Assembly: GCF_014655715.1 (NCBI RefSeq)
Contig: NZ_BNBM01000011.1
Location: 124,001-188,000 of the forward strand
Direction: 5' to 3'
DNA: 64,000 nt
DNA from: Streptomyces lanatus
GTDB taxonomy: Bacteria > Actinomycetota > Actinomycetes > Streptomycetales > Streptomycetaceae
The notes beneath the pieces were generated by a model. It made no database searches. It was not told where the DNA came from and worked only from the letters and a program-made list of their open reading frames with translations. A program made the position numbers and the translations under genes. Below are positions 51,574 through 60,110 of the stretch, one piece after another. Numbering within the stretch: the first letter of the stretch is position 1; each line of letters opens with the position of its first letter.

Positions 51574-52470
51574 GCGCAACGCTTCCCCCGCCGCACCCAC
51601 CACCGCCTCCGTCACCACCACCAAAGCCGGCGAATCCAACTTCCACTGCTGCCAGTACAACGGAACATCAACCGGCCGATCCGGAGCCAACGACGCAAGC
51701 CGGCCCTCCCTCAGCAGCGGCCCCGCCTGCGCCTCGGGAATCAGCCCCCACCCCAGCCCGGCCACCACACAGGACAAGAACCCCTCGGACGTCGGCACAT
51801 AGTGCCGCACCGCCCCGGCCGAACCACGCCGCAGCCCCCGCACGAACCGGTCCTGCAGATCATCGCTCCGGTCGAACGACATCACCGGCGCCCGCCCGAG
51901 CCCATCCCCCAACGGCCCCCCGAGATACCGCTCGACAAACCCCGGACTCGCCGCAGCCACATACCGCATCCGCCCCAACGCCCGCACGGAACACCCCGCC
52001 ACGGCATCGGAGGACGACGTCACCGCGGCCATCACCGCCCCCTCCCGCAGCAGCGAAGCCGTACGGCTCTCGTCCTCCCGCCGCAGCTCGAAGCACATCC
52101 GAGCCTCCGCGGGCACCCGCGTGAGCGCCCCCAGGAACCACGTCGCCAGCGAGTCCGCGTTGACGGCGATCGACACCCGGGTAGGCTCCCCGGCCGCGCT
52201 CATCCCCAGCTCGGCCCGCGCGTCCAGCTCCAGCCGGGCCAGCTGCCGGGCGAACCGCACGACGACCTCGCCGGACTCGGTGGGCCGTACCGGTTTGGTC
52301 CGCACGAGCAGCACCCGCCCCGTGCGCTGCTCCAGCGCCTTCACCCGCTGGCTCACCGCGGGCGGCGTCACATGCAGGGCCGCGGCGGCGGCGTCGAAGG
52401 TGCCCTCGTCCACCACCGCGAGCAGCGTCCGCACCTGGTCGAGGGGAAGCTCGGTCAGCTCGGTCTTCAT
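51568..52470 (-). CDS. lysG: LysR-family regulator of lysine/arginine export (LysG/ArgP type)
   Basis: 300 residues. The N-terminal helix-turn-helix (LDQVRTLLAVVDEGTFDAAAAALHVTPPAVSQRVKALEQRTGRVLLVR) is that of ArgP/LysG. The effector domain follows (about 90-295; INADSLATWFLGAL-type, VSIAVNADSLATWFLGALTRVP). It is divergent from the lysE exporter gene with 66 bases between them, the classic LysG-LysE layout: the regulator senses excess lysine or arginine and switches on the exporter. Confidence 0.92.
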   Translation of the reverse strand: MKTELTELPLDQVRTLLAVVDEGTFDAAAAALHVTPPAVSQRVKALEQRTGRVLLVRTKPVRPTESGEVVVRFARQLARLELDARAELGMSAAGEPTRVSIAVNADSLATWFLGALTRVPAEARMCFELRREDESRTASLLREGAVMAAVTSSSDAVAGCSVRALGRMRYVAAASPGFVERYLGGPLGDGLGRAPVMSFDRSDDLQDRFVRGLRRGSAGAVRHYVPTSEGFLSCVVAGLGWGLIPEAQAGPLLREGRLASLAPDRPVDVPLYWQQWKLDSPALVVVTEAVVGAAGEALRL

Positions 52471-52475
52471 ATCTG

Positions 52476-52499
52476 CTAAAGATACGTAAGAATCTTTAG
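52476..52499. promoter_or_regulatory. Perfect palindrome in the lysG-lysE intergenic region, likely LysG operator
   Basis: CTAAAGAT-N8-ATCTTTAG: perfect 8-base arms in a 66-base AT-rich divergent region. It starts 5 bases above the lysG start and ends 37 bases before lysE. LysR-type regulators bind such dyads; position and symmetry make it the best candidate for LysG. A TAGCGT hexamer at 52524-52529, 7 bases before the lysE ATG, may be its -10, giving a leaderless message. Confidence 0.7.
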
Positions 52500-52536
52500 C
52501 TGTACGCCAGGAGATCGCTTCCCTAGCGTCAATGGC

Positions 52537-53151
52537 ATGACAACCGCCTTGACCACGGCCGCCGCCGGCTTCGGCACCGGCCTCTCGCTGATCGTCGCGA
52601 TCGGCGCCCAGAACGCCTTCGTCCTGCGCCAGGGGATCCGCCGCGACGCCGTCCTCGCCGTCGTCGGCATCTGCGCCCTGTCGGACGCGCTGCTGATCAC
52701 CCTGGGCGTGGCCGGTGTCGGCGCGGTGGTCGTGGCGTGGCCGGGGGTGCTGACGGCGGTGGCGTGGGTCGGCGGGGCGTTCCTGCTCGGTTACGGCGCG
52801 CTCGCCGCCCGCCGGGTGTTCAAGCCGGGCGGCGCCCTGCTGACCGAGGGCGACGTGGCGGGGTCACGGCGGCGGGCGGTGCTGACCTGTCTCGCGATGA
52901 CCTGGCTCAATCCGCACGTCTACCTCGACACCGTCTTCCTGCTCGGCACGATCGCCGCCGACCGGGGCCCGCTGCGCTGGACGTTCGGCATCGGTGCCGC
53001 CCTCGCCAGCCTGTGCTGGTTCGCCGCGCTCGGCTTCGGCGCGCGGCTGCTGAGCCGCCACCTCGCCAAGCCGGTCGCCTGGCGGGTACTGGACGGGGTG
53101 ATCGCCGCGACGATGATCGCCCTCGGCGCCTCCCTGATAGCCGGAAGCTGA
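52537..53151 (+). CDS. lysE: LysE/ArgO-family basic amino-acid exporter
   Basis: 204 residues with six probable membrane helices. The family start AAAGFGTGLSLIVAIGAQNAFVLRQGI with its conserved GxQNAFVLRQG and LTWLNPHVYLDTVFLLG-like segment (TWLNPHVYLDTVFLLG) is exactly that of LysE/ArgO. It exports lysine and/or arginine using the proton or hydroxide gradient, protecting the cell from peptide-derived excess. Divergent partner of lysG; no ribosome-binding site close to the ATG, consistent with a leaderless transcript. Confidence 0.92.
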   Translation: MTTALTTAAAGFGTGLSLIVAIGAQNAFVLRQGIRRDAVLAVVGICALSDALLITLGVAGVGAVVVAWPGVLTAVAWVGGAFLLGYGALAARRVFKPGGALLTEGDVAGSRRRAVLTCLAMTWLNPHVYLDTVFLLGTIAADRGPLRWTFGIGAALASLCWFAALGFGARLLSRHLAKPVAWRVLDGVIAATMIALGASLIAGS

Positions 53152-53230
53152 GACGCCCGTCCGAACACCCGGCCGGTGCTGCCATAGTGATCTCCGGACG
53201 AGAAAGATGTAACGAGCATCCAGGGATCGC

Positions 53231-54529
53231 GTGGACACCAGCGAGAGCAGTACCGAACCCCAGGAGAAGGACCCCTCCCCGGTGCCGCCCGCGCGGCGCG
53301 GCTGGCGGCGCTGGGCCATGGACACCCGGCCGCTGCGCCGCCCCGCCTACCGTCGCCTGTGGTCCTCGACCGCCGTCACGGCCGTCGGCAGCCAGCTCAC
53401 TGCGGTCGCCGTGCCCAAGCAGATCTTCGACATCACCGGGTCCTCGGCCTGGGTGGGCGTGGCCAGTGTCGCCGGACTGCTGCCGCTGGTGGTGTTCGCG
53501 CTGTGGGGCGGGGCGATCGCCGACAGCATGGACCGCCGCAAGCTGCTGCTGATCACCAACATCGGCATAGCCGTCACCTCGGTGCTGTTCTGGCTCCAGG
53601 CCCTCACCGGCCTCGACTCGGTGGCCGCGCTCATGGTGCTGCTCGCCGTGCAGCAGGCCTTCTGGGGACTCAACGCCCCCGCCCGCAACGCCTCCATCGC
53701 CCGTCTCGTCCCGGCCGATGAACTGCCCGCCGCGAACGCCCTCGGCTCGACCGTCATGCAGATCGGCCAGGTGGTGGGACCGCTGCTGGCCGGCGTGCTG
53801 ATACCGGTCATCGGCCTGGCCGAGCTGTATCTCCTCGACGCCGTCGCCCTGTGCGTCACGGTGTGGGCCGTCGTACGGCTGCCCGCGCTGCCGCCGGTGA
53901 AGGCCGCGGCCGAACGCCGCGCGGGCGTACGGGAGATCGCGGAGGGCTTCCGCTATATCGCCCTGCACAAGGTGCTGTTGCTGTCGTTCCTGGCCGACAT
54001 CATCGCGATGGTCTTCGGCATGCCCCGCGCGCTGTTCCCCCAACTGTCGAGCCAGACCTACGGGTCGTACGGCGAAGGGCTCGCCCTCGGCCTGCTGTTC
54101 GCGGCGATCCCGATCGGCGCGGTGGCCGGCGGGCTGTTCTCCGGCACGTTCTCCCGGGCCCGTCGGCACGGCTGGATGGTGATCGGCGCGGTCGTCGCCT
54201 GGGGCGCCGCCATCACCGCTTTCGGGCTGAGCGGCAGTCTGTGGCTCGCGGTGCTGTTCCTGGTGCTGGCCGGGGTCGCCGACATGGTCTCGATGGTCTT
54301 CCGCGGGGCGATCCTGCTGTCCGCCGCCAGCGACGAGATGCGCGGCCGGATGCAGGGTGTGTTCACGGTCGTCGTCGCGGGCGGCCCGCGCCTCGCCGAC
54401 GTCCTGCACGGCACGGCCGGCTCGGCCTTCGGCGCCCGCACGGCCACCGTGGGCGGCGGCCTGCTGGTAGTCGTCCTGATGCTGGGCCTGGCCGCCGCGC
54501 TGCCCGCCCTGCGCCGCTACCGCGTCTGA
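53231..54529 (+). CDS. MFS transporter (EntS/MFS_3-like exporter)
   Basis: 432 residues with about twelve membrane helices and a 30-residue hydrophilic start. RPAYRRLWSSTAVTAVGSQLTAVAVPKQIFDITGSS is the MFS_3/enterobactin-exporter-like opening; the loop 2-3 motif reads GGAIADSMDRRKLLL (GxxxDRxxRR type). LNAPARNASIARLVPADELPAANAL is typical of this subfamily. The cargo is unknown. The GTG at 53231 follows AGGGA. It stops 3 bases before the convergent cNMP-binding gene. Confidence 0.88.
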   Translation: MDTSESSTEPQEKDPSPVPPARRGWRRWAMDTRPLRRPAYRRLWSSTAVTAVGSQLTAVAVPKQIFDITGSSAWVGVASVAGLLPLVVFALWGGAIADSMDRRKLLLITNIGIAVTSVLFWLQALTGLDSVAALMVLLAVQQAFWGLNAPARNASIARLVPADELPAANALGSTVMQIGQVVGPLLAGVLIPVIGLAELYLLDAVALCVTVWAVVRLPALPPVKAAAERRAGVREIAEGFRYIALHKVLLLSFLADIIAMVFGMPRALFPQLSSQTYGSYGEGLALGLLFAAIPIGAVAGGLFSGTFSRARRHGWMVIGAVVAWGAAITAFGLSGSLWLAVLFLVLAGVADMVSMVFRGAILLSAASDEMRGRMQGVFTVVVAGGPRLADVLHGTAGSAFGARTATVGGGLLVVVLMLGLAAALPALRRYRV

Positions 54530-54532
54530 GGC

Positions 54533-54988
54533 TCAGAGCACGCTGCGCCGGTGCTGCCCGTACTGCTCCATCAGCTTGCCCCGGGTCATCTCCAGCCGGT
54601 GCGCGAGGATCTCGGCGACGTACCGCACCAGCAGCATCCCGAGCTGCGTGTCCTCCTCGCACAGCCGCAGCACCGGCTCCGCCTCGAACTCGTAGGCGCG
54701 CACCGGGCTGAAGGCCTCCGCGCCGAAGTCCCACTGGTACGGCGGGAACAGCCAGGACCAGCCGAGCAGATCGCCGGAGCCGAGGCTGGCGACGGTGACC
54801 CGCTGCACGGACGTCACGCGCTGGTCGAGGGAGACGGCGCCCGAGCGGATCACCCAGAAGCGGTCGGCCGTGCCGCCCGCCTCGAAGATCCGGGCGTCCT
54901 CCGGGAAGGCGACCTCCCGGGCCAGCGACATCAGGCGCTGACGCTGAGGCGGCGGAAGGGCGGTCAGCAGTTTGATCGCTTTGGTCAT
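54533..54988 (-). CDS. Stand-alone cyclic-nucleotide-binding domain protein
   Basis: 151 residues, a Crp-like cNMP-binding fold from about residue 8 to 130 (LTALPPPQRQRLMSLAREVAFPEDARIFEAGGTADRFWVIRSGAVSLDQRV, GSGDLLGWSWLFPPYQWDFGAEAF). No helix-turn-helix follows; a helical tail ends QYGQHRRSVL. It cannot act alone as a Crp-type DNA binder. The phosphate-binding cassette arginine is not obvious, so cAMP binding is uncertain. Probably monocistronic. Confidence 0.86.
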   Translation of the reverse strand: MTKAIKLLTALPPPQRQRLMSLAREVAFPEDARIFEAGGTADRFWVIRSGAVSLDQRVTSVQRVTVASLGSGDLLGWSWLFPPYQWDFGAEAFSPVRAYEFEAEPVLRLCEEDTQLGMLLVRYVAEILAHRLEMTRGKLMEQYGQHRRSVL

Positions 54989-55292
54989 GACACTGGGCTC
55001 CTCGCCGAGGACTGAGGTTCCGGTGCTTTCCCTGCGTCCATTTCAGCCGCTGCCGCCGCGCTGAGCACCTCGGCGGAGGGCGGTTTCGGCGGGGAATCCC
55101 GGGCGGCCGGTCGACGAGGGCATGAAAAAGCCCTGGCTGGACGGGGGAGACCAGCCAGGGCCGTATGCGGTGGCGCACGGAGGACGAGATCTGTCCACCC
55201 CGTGACCACGTATGTATGAACCGTAAACCATTTTGGGGGATGGTGCGAAATCAGAACCCTGCTACGTGACCGGTTTCACTTCGATCCAGGTT
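54989..55292 (-). promoter_or_regulatory. 304-base intergenic region: cNMP-gene promoter and a terminator
   Basis: Reading minus, the region first carries the terminator of the small coupled gene above (55131-55160), then the presumed promoter of the cNMP-binding protein. The stretch 55205-55275 is AT-richer than its surroundings, but I see no clear -10/-35 or open reading frame. No RNA gene was recognised. Confidence 0.4.
55131..55160 (-). terminator. Rho-independent terminator with T-run
   Basis: Ten-base perfect arms CCCTGGCTGG and CCAGCCAGGG, 10-base loop. On the minus strand the hairpin is followed by GC and then TTTTT, so it ends the FUSC-small-gene transcript. Confidence 0.75.
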
Positions 55293-55565
55293 TCAGATCG
55301 GTTCGGACCTGTCGGTGGCATGCCTGCCCGGGGTCAGGATCTCGTCCAGCACCGTGAGCACGCTCTCGTACGCCAGCGTCCGTACGGCGGCCTCCCGCGC
55401 CCCCTCGGGGTCGGTCGACCGCAGCCTCTCGCTCCGTGCCCGCCACGTCCGCTCCTCCTGCCGGGCACAGGTCCTGGCACGCTGCATCCGCCGCAGCAGT
55501 TCGTCTGAGTCCACGACATCGGTCATGAGGTCCGCGTACCCGGTATCCACGGGATGAGCCGTCAC
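55293..55565 (-). CDS. Small protein coupled to the FUSC transporter gene, function unknown
   Basis: 90 residues, highly charged and helical (DELLRRMQRARTCARQEERTWRARSERLRSTDPEGAREAAVRTLAYESVLTVLDEIL). The GTG overlaps the FUSC stop (GTGA), which supports both the start and co-translation. No domain is recognised and no membrane helix is present. A later ATG (55526) is a weaker alternative start. A terminator follows. Confidence 0.65.
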   Translation of the reverse strand: MTAHPVDTGYADLMTDVVDSDELLRRMQRARTCARQEERTWRARSERLRSTDPEGAREAAVRTLAYESVLTVLDEILTPGRHATDRSEPI

Positions 55566-57805
55566 CGTTCCGGCGCCTTCACGGGCACGCCCAACGGACG
55601 GGCCAGACCGGACACCCCCTCGTCCAGACGCTGCAGATGCCGCAGGACACGGTCGGTGACCCGGCCGTAGCGCGAGGTGCCGGGGACGGCCGGGCCGAGC
55701 AGCGAGGCGATGCTCGGCCCGGTCTCGATCTCGACCGCGGCGTGTTCGTCGCTCACCCGGGCGGCTATCGCCCCGATGTTGTGGTCGATGCGCGCGGCGG
55801 CCCGGCGCAGCCGCGGGTCCGCCGCGATCGAGGGATGCGTGGGCAGCAGCTCGGCGGTCGCGGCCAGCGAACGCGCGTGGTACGCGCAGGTCTCCAGCAG
55901 CGCGACGACATAGCGCGCGGTCTCCCGCCGGGCCCGTAGCGGCGTCACCGGATGCGTGAGGGGCTGGACGGCGGCGCGCAGGTCGGCCAGCGCCTGGTCC
56001 AGGTCGCGCGCCTCGTCCATCAGATCCACGGGCGGTCCGCCGCTGAGCTGGTCGACGGCACTGCGGGTGACGCCGCCGAGCCGCTCCAGCACGGTGACGA
56101 GGAGTTCGTTCGTACGGCGGTCCGTGCGCACCGGCAGCACGAACGCGGCCGCGATCACCCCGCAGGCCGCGCCGAGCGCGGTCTCCTCGATGCGCAGGAC
56201 GAGCACCGAGAGGCTGTAGGTGTGCAGCAGGGTGTAGAGCAGCCCGAGCGCCGCGGTGACGAAGAAGGACATCAGCGTGTAGGACAGCGGCGCCGAGTAG
56301 AACATCGCGAACACGAACAGCAGCACCAGCGCGAACGCCGTCCAGGTGTGCTGCCCGACCGCGCCCGCCAGCACGATGCCGGCCAGGACACCGAGGACGG
56401 TGCCCAGCAGCCGGCGGTAGCCCTTGACCAGGATCTCGCCCGTGGAAGCGGTGTTGAGGAACACGATCCAGCAGGTCAGCACCGCCCAGTACCAGCGGTC
56501 GCGGGACAGCAGCTCACCGCCGACCATGGCCAGCGCCGACCCCACGGCCACCTGCACGGCGGCACGCGTGGTGGGCCGCCGCAGCCCGGTCTCCGCCTCC
56601 GCGGGCGCCTCCTCCTCGGCGTCGAGCACGGCGTCCTCGGCGTCAAGCTCCTCGCGGGACCTGGCCGTGGCCGGGGAGTCGTCCGACTCGTCCTGGGCCC
56701 CGCCCAGCGCGATCCGCAGCCCCAGTACGGCACGGGCGGCCTCGCCGACGGCACGGAAGACGTCCTGCACGGCGGGAGACGCCACCGGCAGGTTCTCCTC
56801 GTCGCGGTACCCGAGGAGCCGGTTGCGCAGATGGGACACGGAGCTTCCGGCGGCCTGCTCGACGGGCCGCAGCACCAGCAGGCGCAGCGCCTCCAGATCC
56901 CGGCGCAGGGTGTCGGTCGCCGCGTCCCGCACGGGTTGCCGCCCGCCGGAGGGGACGGGTGCGCCCGGCAGATGCAGGGCCAGCGTGTCGACCCGCTCGG
57001 CGCCGCGGGCGCGCAGCAACGACAGCCCCAGACGTTCGGCGGCGATCTCGGCGTCCGCCACCCGCCGCTGGACGAGCCCGGCCACCGCTTCGTCCGCCGT
57101 GCCCTCCTCCAGCCGGCCCTGGATCAGCAGCGCCGTCTCGTGCAGCCGCGCCGTACCCTCCCGCACATGCTCCAGCGCCCGGTCCGCGTCCTCGGGACCG
57201 GCGTCGAGCAGATCGATCTGCGCGGACAACAACTGGGCCAGCCGGGCGCGGAAGGCGTCGCGCAGCCGCTGCAGCACTCCCGTCGGAGTCTCGGGGACGA
57301 GGACGAACCGCATCAGCGCGCTGCACCCGAAGCCCACGGCCACCACGCCGCACAGTTCGGGCAGTTCGCCGACCGAGGCGCCGACGAAGAGGGAGACGAA
57401 GTAGATCTGAAAGCCGATGAGACCGAGCGCGGTGCCCCGGTCACCGAACCGGCGGCCGTAGACGGCACCGAAGATCAGCGCGACGAAGAACACGTCGCCC
57501 GCCACGACACTGCTGTGCAGAACCGCCGCCAGCGACATCGACGCCAGCGCCACCGGCAGACCCAGCGCGAGCGTGACCGCCTGCGGCCCGCGCTGCTTCT
57601 CCCGGATGGCGAAGGTGGCGACCATCGCCGCGAGGGCCCCCGCCACCAGGTGGCGCACATCGGTCCCCAGCAGAGCGAGCAGGGCGACCGCGAGGGCGAT
57701 CGAGCCCGCCGTGCGCAGCCCGGCCGACAGCCTCAGCAGCCCCGGGTCCGAGGCCGCGACACGGTCACGCAACCTTGCGCGGACCGGACCTCCCGCTGCG
57801 CTCAC
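55562..57805 (-). CDS. FUSC-family membrane protein
   Basis: 747 residues. An N-terminal block of about six membrane helices (LRTAGSIALAVALLALLGTDVRHLVAGALAAMVATFAIREKQRG), a long cytoplasmic middle (about 165-415, Arg/Glu-rich, including EELDAEDAVLDAEEEAPAEAE), and a second membrane block (RAAVQVAVGSALAMVGGELLSRDRWYWAVLTCWIVFLNTASTGEILVKGYRRLLGTVLGVLAGI) form the aromatic-acid-exporter/FUSC architecture. It probably exports aromatic acids or similar; substrate unknown. The GTG start at 57805 is the first in frame. The NDH-2 gene lies 43 bases upstream. Confidence 0.88.
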   Translation of the reverse strand: MSAAGGPVRARLRDRVAASDPGLLRLSAGLRTAGSIALAVALLALLGTDVRHLVAGALAAMVATFAIREKQRGPQAVTLALGLPVALASMSLAAVLHSSVVAGDVFFVALIFGAVYGRRFGDRGTALGLIGFQIYFVSLFVGASVGELPELCGVVAVGFGCSALMRFVLVPETPTGVLQRLRDAFRARLAQLLSAQIDLLDAGPEDADRALEHVREGTARLHETALLIQGRLEEGTADEAVAGLVQRRVADAEIAAERLGLSLLRARGAERVDTLALHLPGAPVPSGGRQPVRDAATDTLRRDLEALRLLVLRPVEQAAGSSVSHLRNRLLGYRDEENLPVASPAVQDVFRAVGEAARAVLGLRIALGGAQDESDDSPATARSREELDAEDAVLDAEEEAPAEAETGLRRPTTRAAVQVAVGSALAMVGGELLSRDRWYWAVLTCWIVFLNTASTGEILVKGYRRLLGTVLGVLAGIVLAGAVGQHTWTAFALVLLFVFAMFYSAPLSYTLMSFFVTAALGLLYTLLHTYSLSVLVLRIEETALGAACGVIAAAFVLPVRTDRRTNELLVTVLERLGGVTRSAVDQLSGGPPVDLMDEARDLDQALADLRAAVQPLTHPVTPLRARRETARYVVALLETCAYHARSLAATAELLPTHPSIAADPRLRRAAARIDHNIGAIAARVSDEHAAVEIETGPSIASLLGPAVPGTSRYGRVTDRVLRHLQRLDEGVSGLARPLGVPVKAPER

Positions 57806-57848
57806 GCTCCCGCGCTCTCCCCGTGCTCCGCGCCGCGACCGTCACCCC

Positions 57849-59216
57849 TCAGCCGTCCCCCTCGGCCGCCGCGCCCACCTGGGCACGCAGCTGCTCCGGC
57901 GTCAGATACGCGTGCACGAACTCGGAGTCCTTGAGCTTGGCCGGGCTGCGGGACTGGAAGCCGGTACGTACGAAGTCGTCCCCGGCGACCGCGTTGAGCA
58001 GCCAGTTCGTCATGACGCGGGTCTTGGCGACGTTGGTGCGCAGCGCCGACCAGTGGTAGCCGCGGGCGACGGCCATCGCGGGCAGGCCCTTCAGCTCGAT
58101 GCCGATGGGCTTGGACACGGCGTCGCGTCCGCCGAGGTCGACGACCAGGCCGAGGTCCTTGTGCTTGTACGGCCGCAGCGGCTGCTCGCGCAGCGCGGCG
58201 ATGACGTTGTCGGCGACGACCTTGCCCTGGCGCATCGCGTGCTGGGCGGTGGGCGGACAGACGGCGCCCTCCTCGTCCTTGGCCACATCGGGCACCGCGG
58301 CGGCGTCGCCGAGCGCGAACACCCCGTCGTGCCCGGGCAGGTTCATCTCCGCGTTGACCGCGAGCCGCCCCCGCACCGTCTCCGCGCCCAGGGTGCCGAT
58401 CAGCGGACTGGCGACCACGCCGGCCGTCCAGATCAGGGTGCGGGTCGGGACGACCCGGCCGTCGGTGAAGGTGACCTCCTCGGGTCCCGCCTTCGCGATG
58501 GACACCCCGAGCGAGATCTCGATACCGCGCCGGCCCAGGATCTTCTGGGCGTCCGAGCCCAGCTTCTCGCCCAGCTCGGGCATCAGCCTCGGCGCGATGT
58601 CGATCAGATGCCACTTGATCAGACGCGGGTCGAGCCGCGGATAGCGCTTGACCGCGTTGTGCGTCAGCATCTGCAGACACGCTGCGGTCTCGGTGCCCGC
58701 GTAGCCGCCGCCGACCACCACGAACTGCAGCCGTGCCGCGCGCTCGTCGGGGTCCTGGCTGGCGTCGGCCAGGTCCAGCTGGGAGATGACGTGGTCGCGC
58801 AGATACGCGGCCTCCGCGAGCGTCTTCATGCCGAACGCGTTGTCGGTCAGCCCCGGGATGTCGAAGGTGCGGGTGACGCTGCCGGGGGCCAGCACGATGT
58901 AGTCGTACGGCTCGTTGACGGTGCGGTCGGTGATGGTGCGGACGACGCAGACCTTGGCCGCGAGGTCCACGCCGATGGCACCGCCCGGGATGATCCGGGT
59001 GCGGTACCTGCGGCTGCGGCGCAGGGACACGGCGATCGACTGCGGGGTGAGGACGCCGGAGGCGACCTGGGGCAGAAGCGGCAGATAGAGCTGGTAGGAG
59101 GACGGCGTCACCAAGGTGATCTCGGCCTCGTCGGGCGAGAGCCTGCGCTCCAGCCGGCGCACACAGCCGACTCCGGCGAAGCCTGCGCCAACCACCAGGA
59201 TCCTGGGTCGTGTCAC
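57849..59216 (-). CDS. NDH-2-like NAD(P)/FAD-dependent oxidoreductase
   Basis: 455 residues. FAD motif PRILVVGAGFAGVGCVRRLERR, NAD motif LQFVVVGGGYAGTETAACLQ, and the late GVFALGDAAAVPDV are those of type II NADH dehydrogenases, which feed electrons to quinones at the inner membrane face without pumping protons. The C-terminal membrane-anchor helix is short (MTNWLLNAVAGDDF). The GTG at 59216 is preferred: AGAAGGG sits nine bases before it, whereas it directly abuts the ATG at 59225. Confidence 0.87.
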   Translation of the reverse strand: MTRPRILVVGAGFAGVGCVRRLERRLSPDEAEITLVTPSSYQLYLPLLPQVASGVLTPQSIAVSLRRSRRYRTRIIPGGAIGVDLAAKVCVVRTITDRTVNEPYDYIVLAPGSVTRTFDIPGLTDNAFGMKTLAEAAYLRDHVISQLDLADASQDPDERAARLQFVVVGGGYAGTETAACLQMLTHNAVKRYPRLDPRLIKWHLIDIAPRLMPELGEKLGSDAQKILGRRGIEISLGVSIAKAGPEEVTFTDGRVVPTRTLIWTAGVVASPLIGTLGAETVRGRLAVNAEMNLPGHDGVFALGDAAAVPDVAKDEEGAVCPPTAQHAMRQGKVVADNVIAALREQPLRPYKHKDLGLVVDLGGRDAVSKPIGIELKGLPAMAVARGYHWSALRTNVAKTRVMTNWLLNAVAGDDFVRTGFQSRSPAKLKDSEFVHAYLTPEQLRAQVGAAAEGDG

Positions 59217-59385
59217 GGTGATCATCCCTTCTGCGGCTCCGGGCGGTTCTGCCTCGATCCCACCCCGGCGCCGGTCGTTCCGCCAGCCGGGTGCGGCAGG
59301 CAGCTGAACCCGACGAGAGCCACCCTGCCCCAACCTGCGCGGGGGCACACCGGTTCGGGAGTGAAAGAGATGTCCGCGCGATCTC

Positions 59386-59414
59386 TTGACGGGTCATTGG
59401 TCCGGACCTAACTT
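59386..59414 (+). promoter_or_regulatory. Sigma-70-type promoter with a DasR-like site
   Basis: TTGACG (59386-59391), 17-base spacer, TAACTT (59409-59414). Inside it, 59396-59411 reads ATTGGTCCGGACCTAA, keeping the TGGTC-NN-GACC core of the DasR consensus AGTGGTCTAGACCACT. It would place a GntR-type repressor over the -10. It should drive the small secreted protein gene; the mRNA would start near 59421. Confidence 0.6.
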
Positions 59415-59425
59415 CCGTAAAGCTC

Positions 59426-59454
59426 ATCCATGTAAGAGTCCACAGTTCATGGAT
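59426..59454 (+). other. Leader-RNA hairpin before the secreted protein gene
   Basis: Inverted repeat ATCCATG-N15-CATGGAT, 7-base arms, about 5 bases after the predicted transcription start and 40 bases before the start codon. It may stabilise the message. Alternatively it is part of an operator. Confidence 0.45.
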
Positions 59455-59494
59455 ATGAATCACCACGGTTCCCCCACACCCGACAGGAGGCAGG

Positions 59495-60100
59495 ATGCTC
59501 CCACGCCTGCGCACCCTCACCACCGTCACCACGGCGCTGTGCGCCACATCCCTGCTCGCCGCCCCGAACGCGTTCGCCGAAGTCGAGCCAGGCGGCTGGC
59601 AGTCGGTGTCGCCCAGCTTCACCGAGCAGGAGCGCGGCTGCGGCCAGATCGACGGCCTGACCTTCCGGCTCACCTGCTCCACCGCCAGCGGCGACCAACG
59701 GGCTGAACGCCGCTATGCCACCTACACCGGCGGAACCCGCCAGTTCGAGGGCTACTTCCGCATCACCGGCCTCAGCGGCACCAGGATCAGCCTCAAGCAG
59801 ACCTTCCACGAATCGGGTTCGGGACCGTACTTCATGCTCGCCGTAGAGCGCGGCGGCAGGCTCTACGCGGTGCACGGCGGCACCACCCTCTCCAACGCCG
59901 GGACCGTCGGCGCGACCGTCCGCGTCAACACCGTCCACCAGGTCGGCAACGAGCACCGCACCTACATCAACGGTTCGCTCAAGCACACCTACGACAGCCC
60001 CGGCGGCAGCTTCTACGACAAGTTCGGCGCCTACCGCACCAACAGCGGCAACGGCACGGCCACCGTGGAGTGGAGCAACGTCCGCTTCTGGCGCAAGTAG
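59495..60100 (+). CDS. Secreted beta-jelly-roll-like protein, possible polysaccharide-binding or lyase fold
   Basis: 201 residues with a Sec signal peptide (about 1-28; TVTTALCATSLLAAPNAFA). The mature part has the sheet-rich ERRYATYTGGTRQFEGYFRITGLSG and a C-terminal DKFGAYRTNSGNGTATVEWSNVRFW. These resemble PL7/PL20-type alginate or glucuronan lyase jelly-rolls, but I cannot place the catalytic residues with confidence. Two cysteines (GCG, LTC) may pair. Expression from a DasR-like promoter would tie it to aminosugar or chitin sensing (inference). No strong relative is recognised. Confidence 0.72.
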   Translation: MLPRLRTLTTVTTALCATSLLAAPNAFAEVEPGGWQSVSPSFTEQERGCGQIDGLTFRLTCSTASGDQRAERRYATYTGGTRQFEGYFRITGLSGTRISLKQTFHESGSGPYFMLAVERGGRLYAVHGGTTLSNAGTVGATVRVNTVHQVGNEHRTYINGSLKHTYDSPGGSFYDKFGAYRTNSGNGTATVEWSNVRFWRK

Positions 60101-60110
60101 CGGCCGCCGT

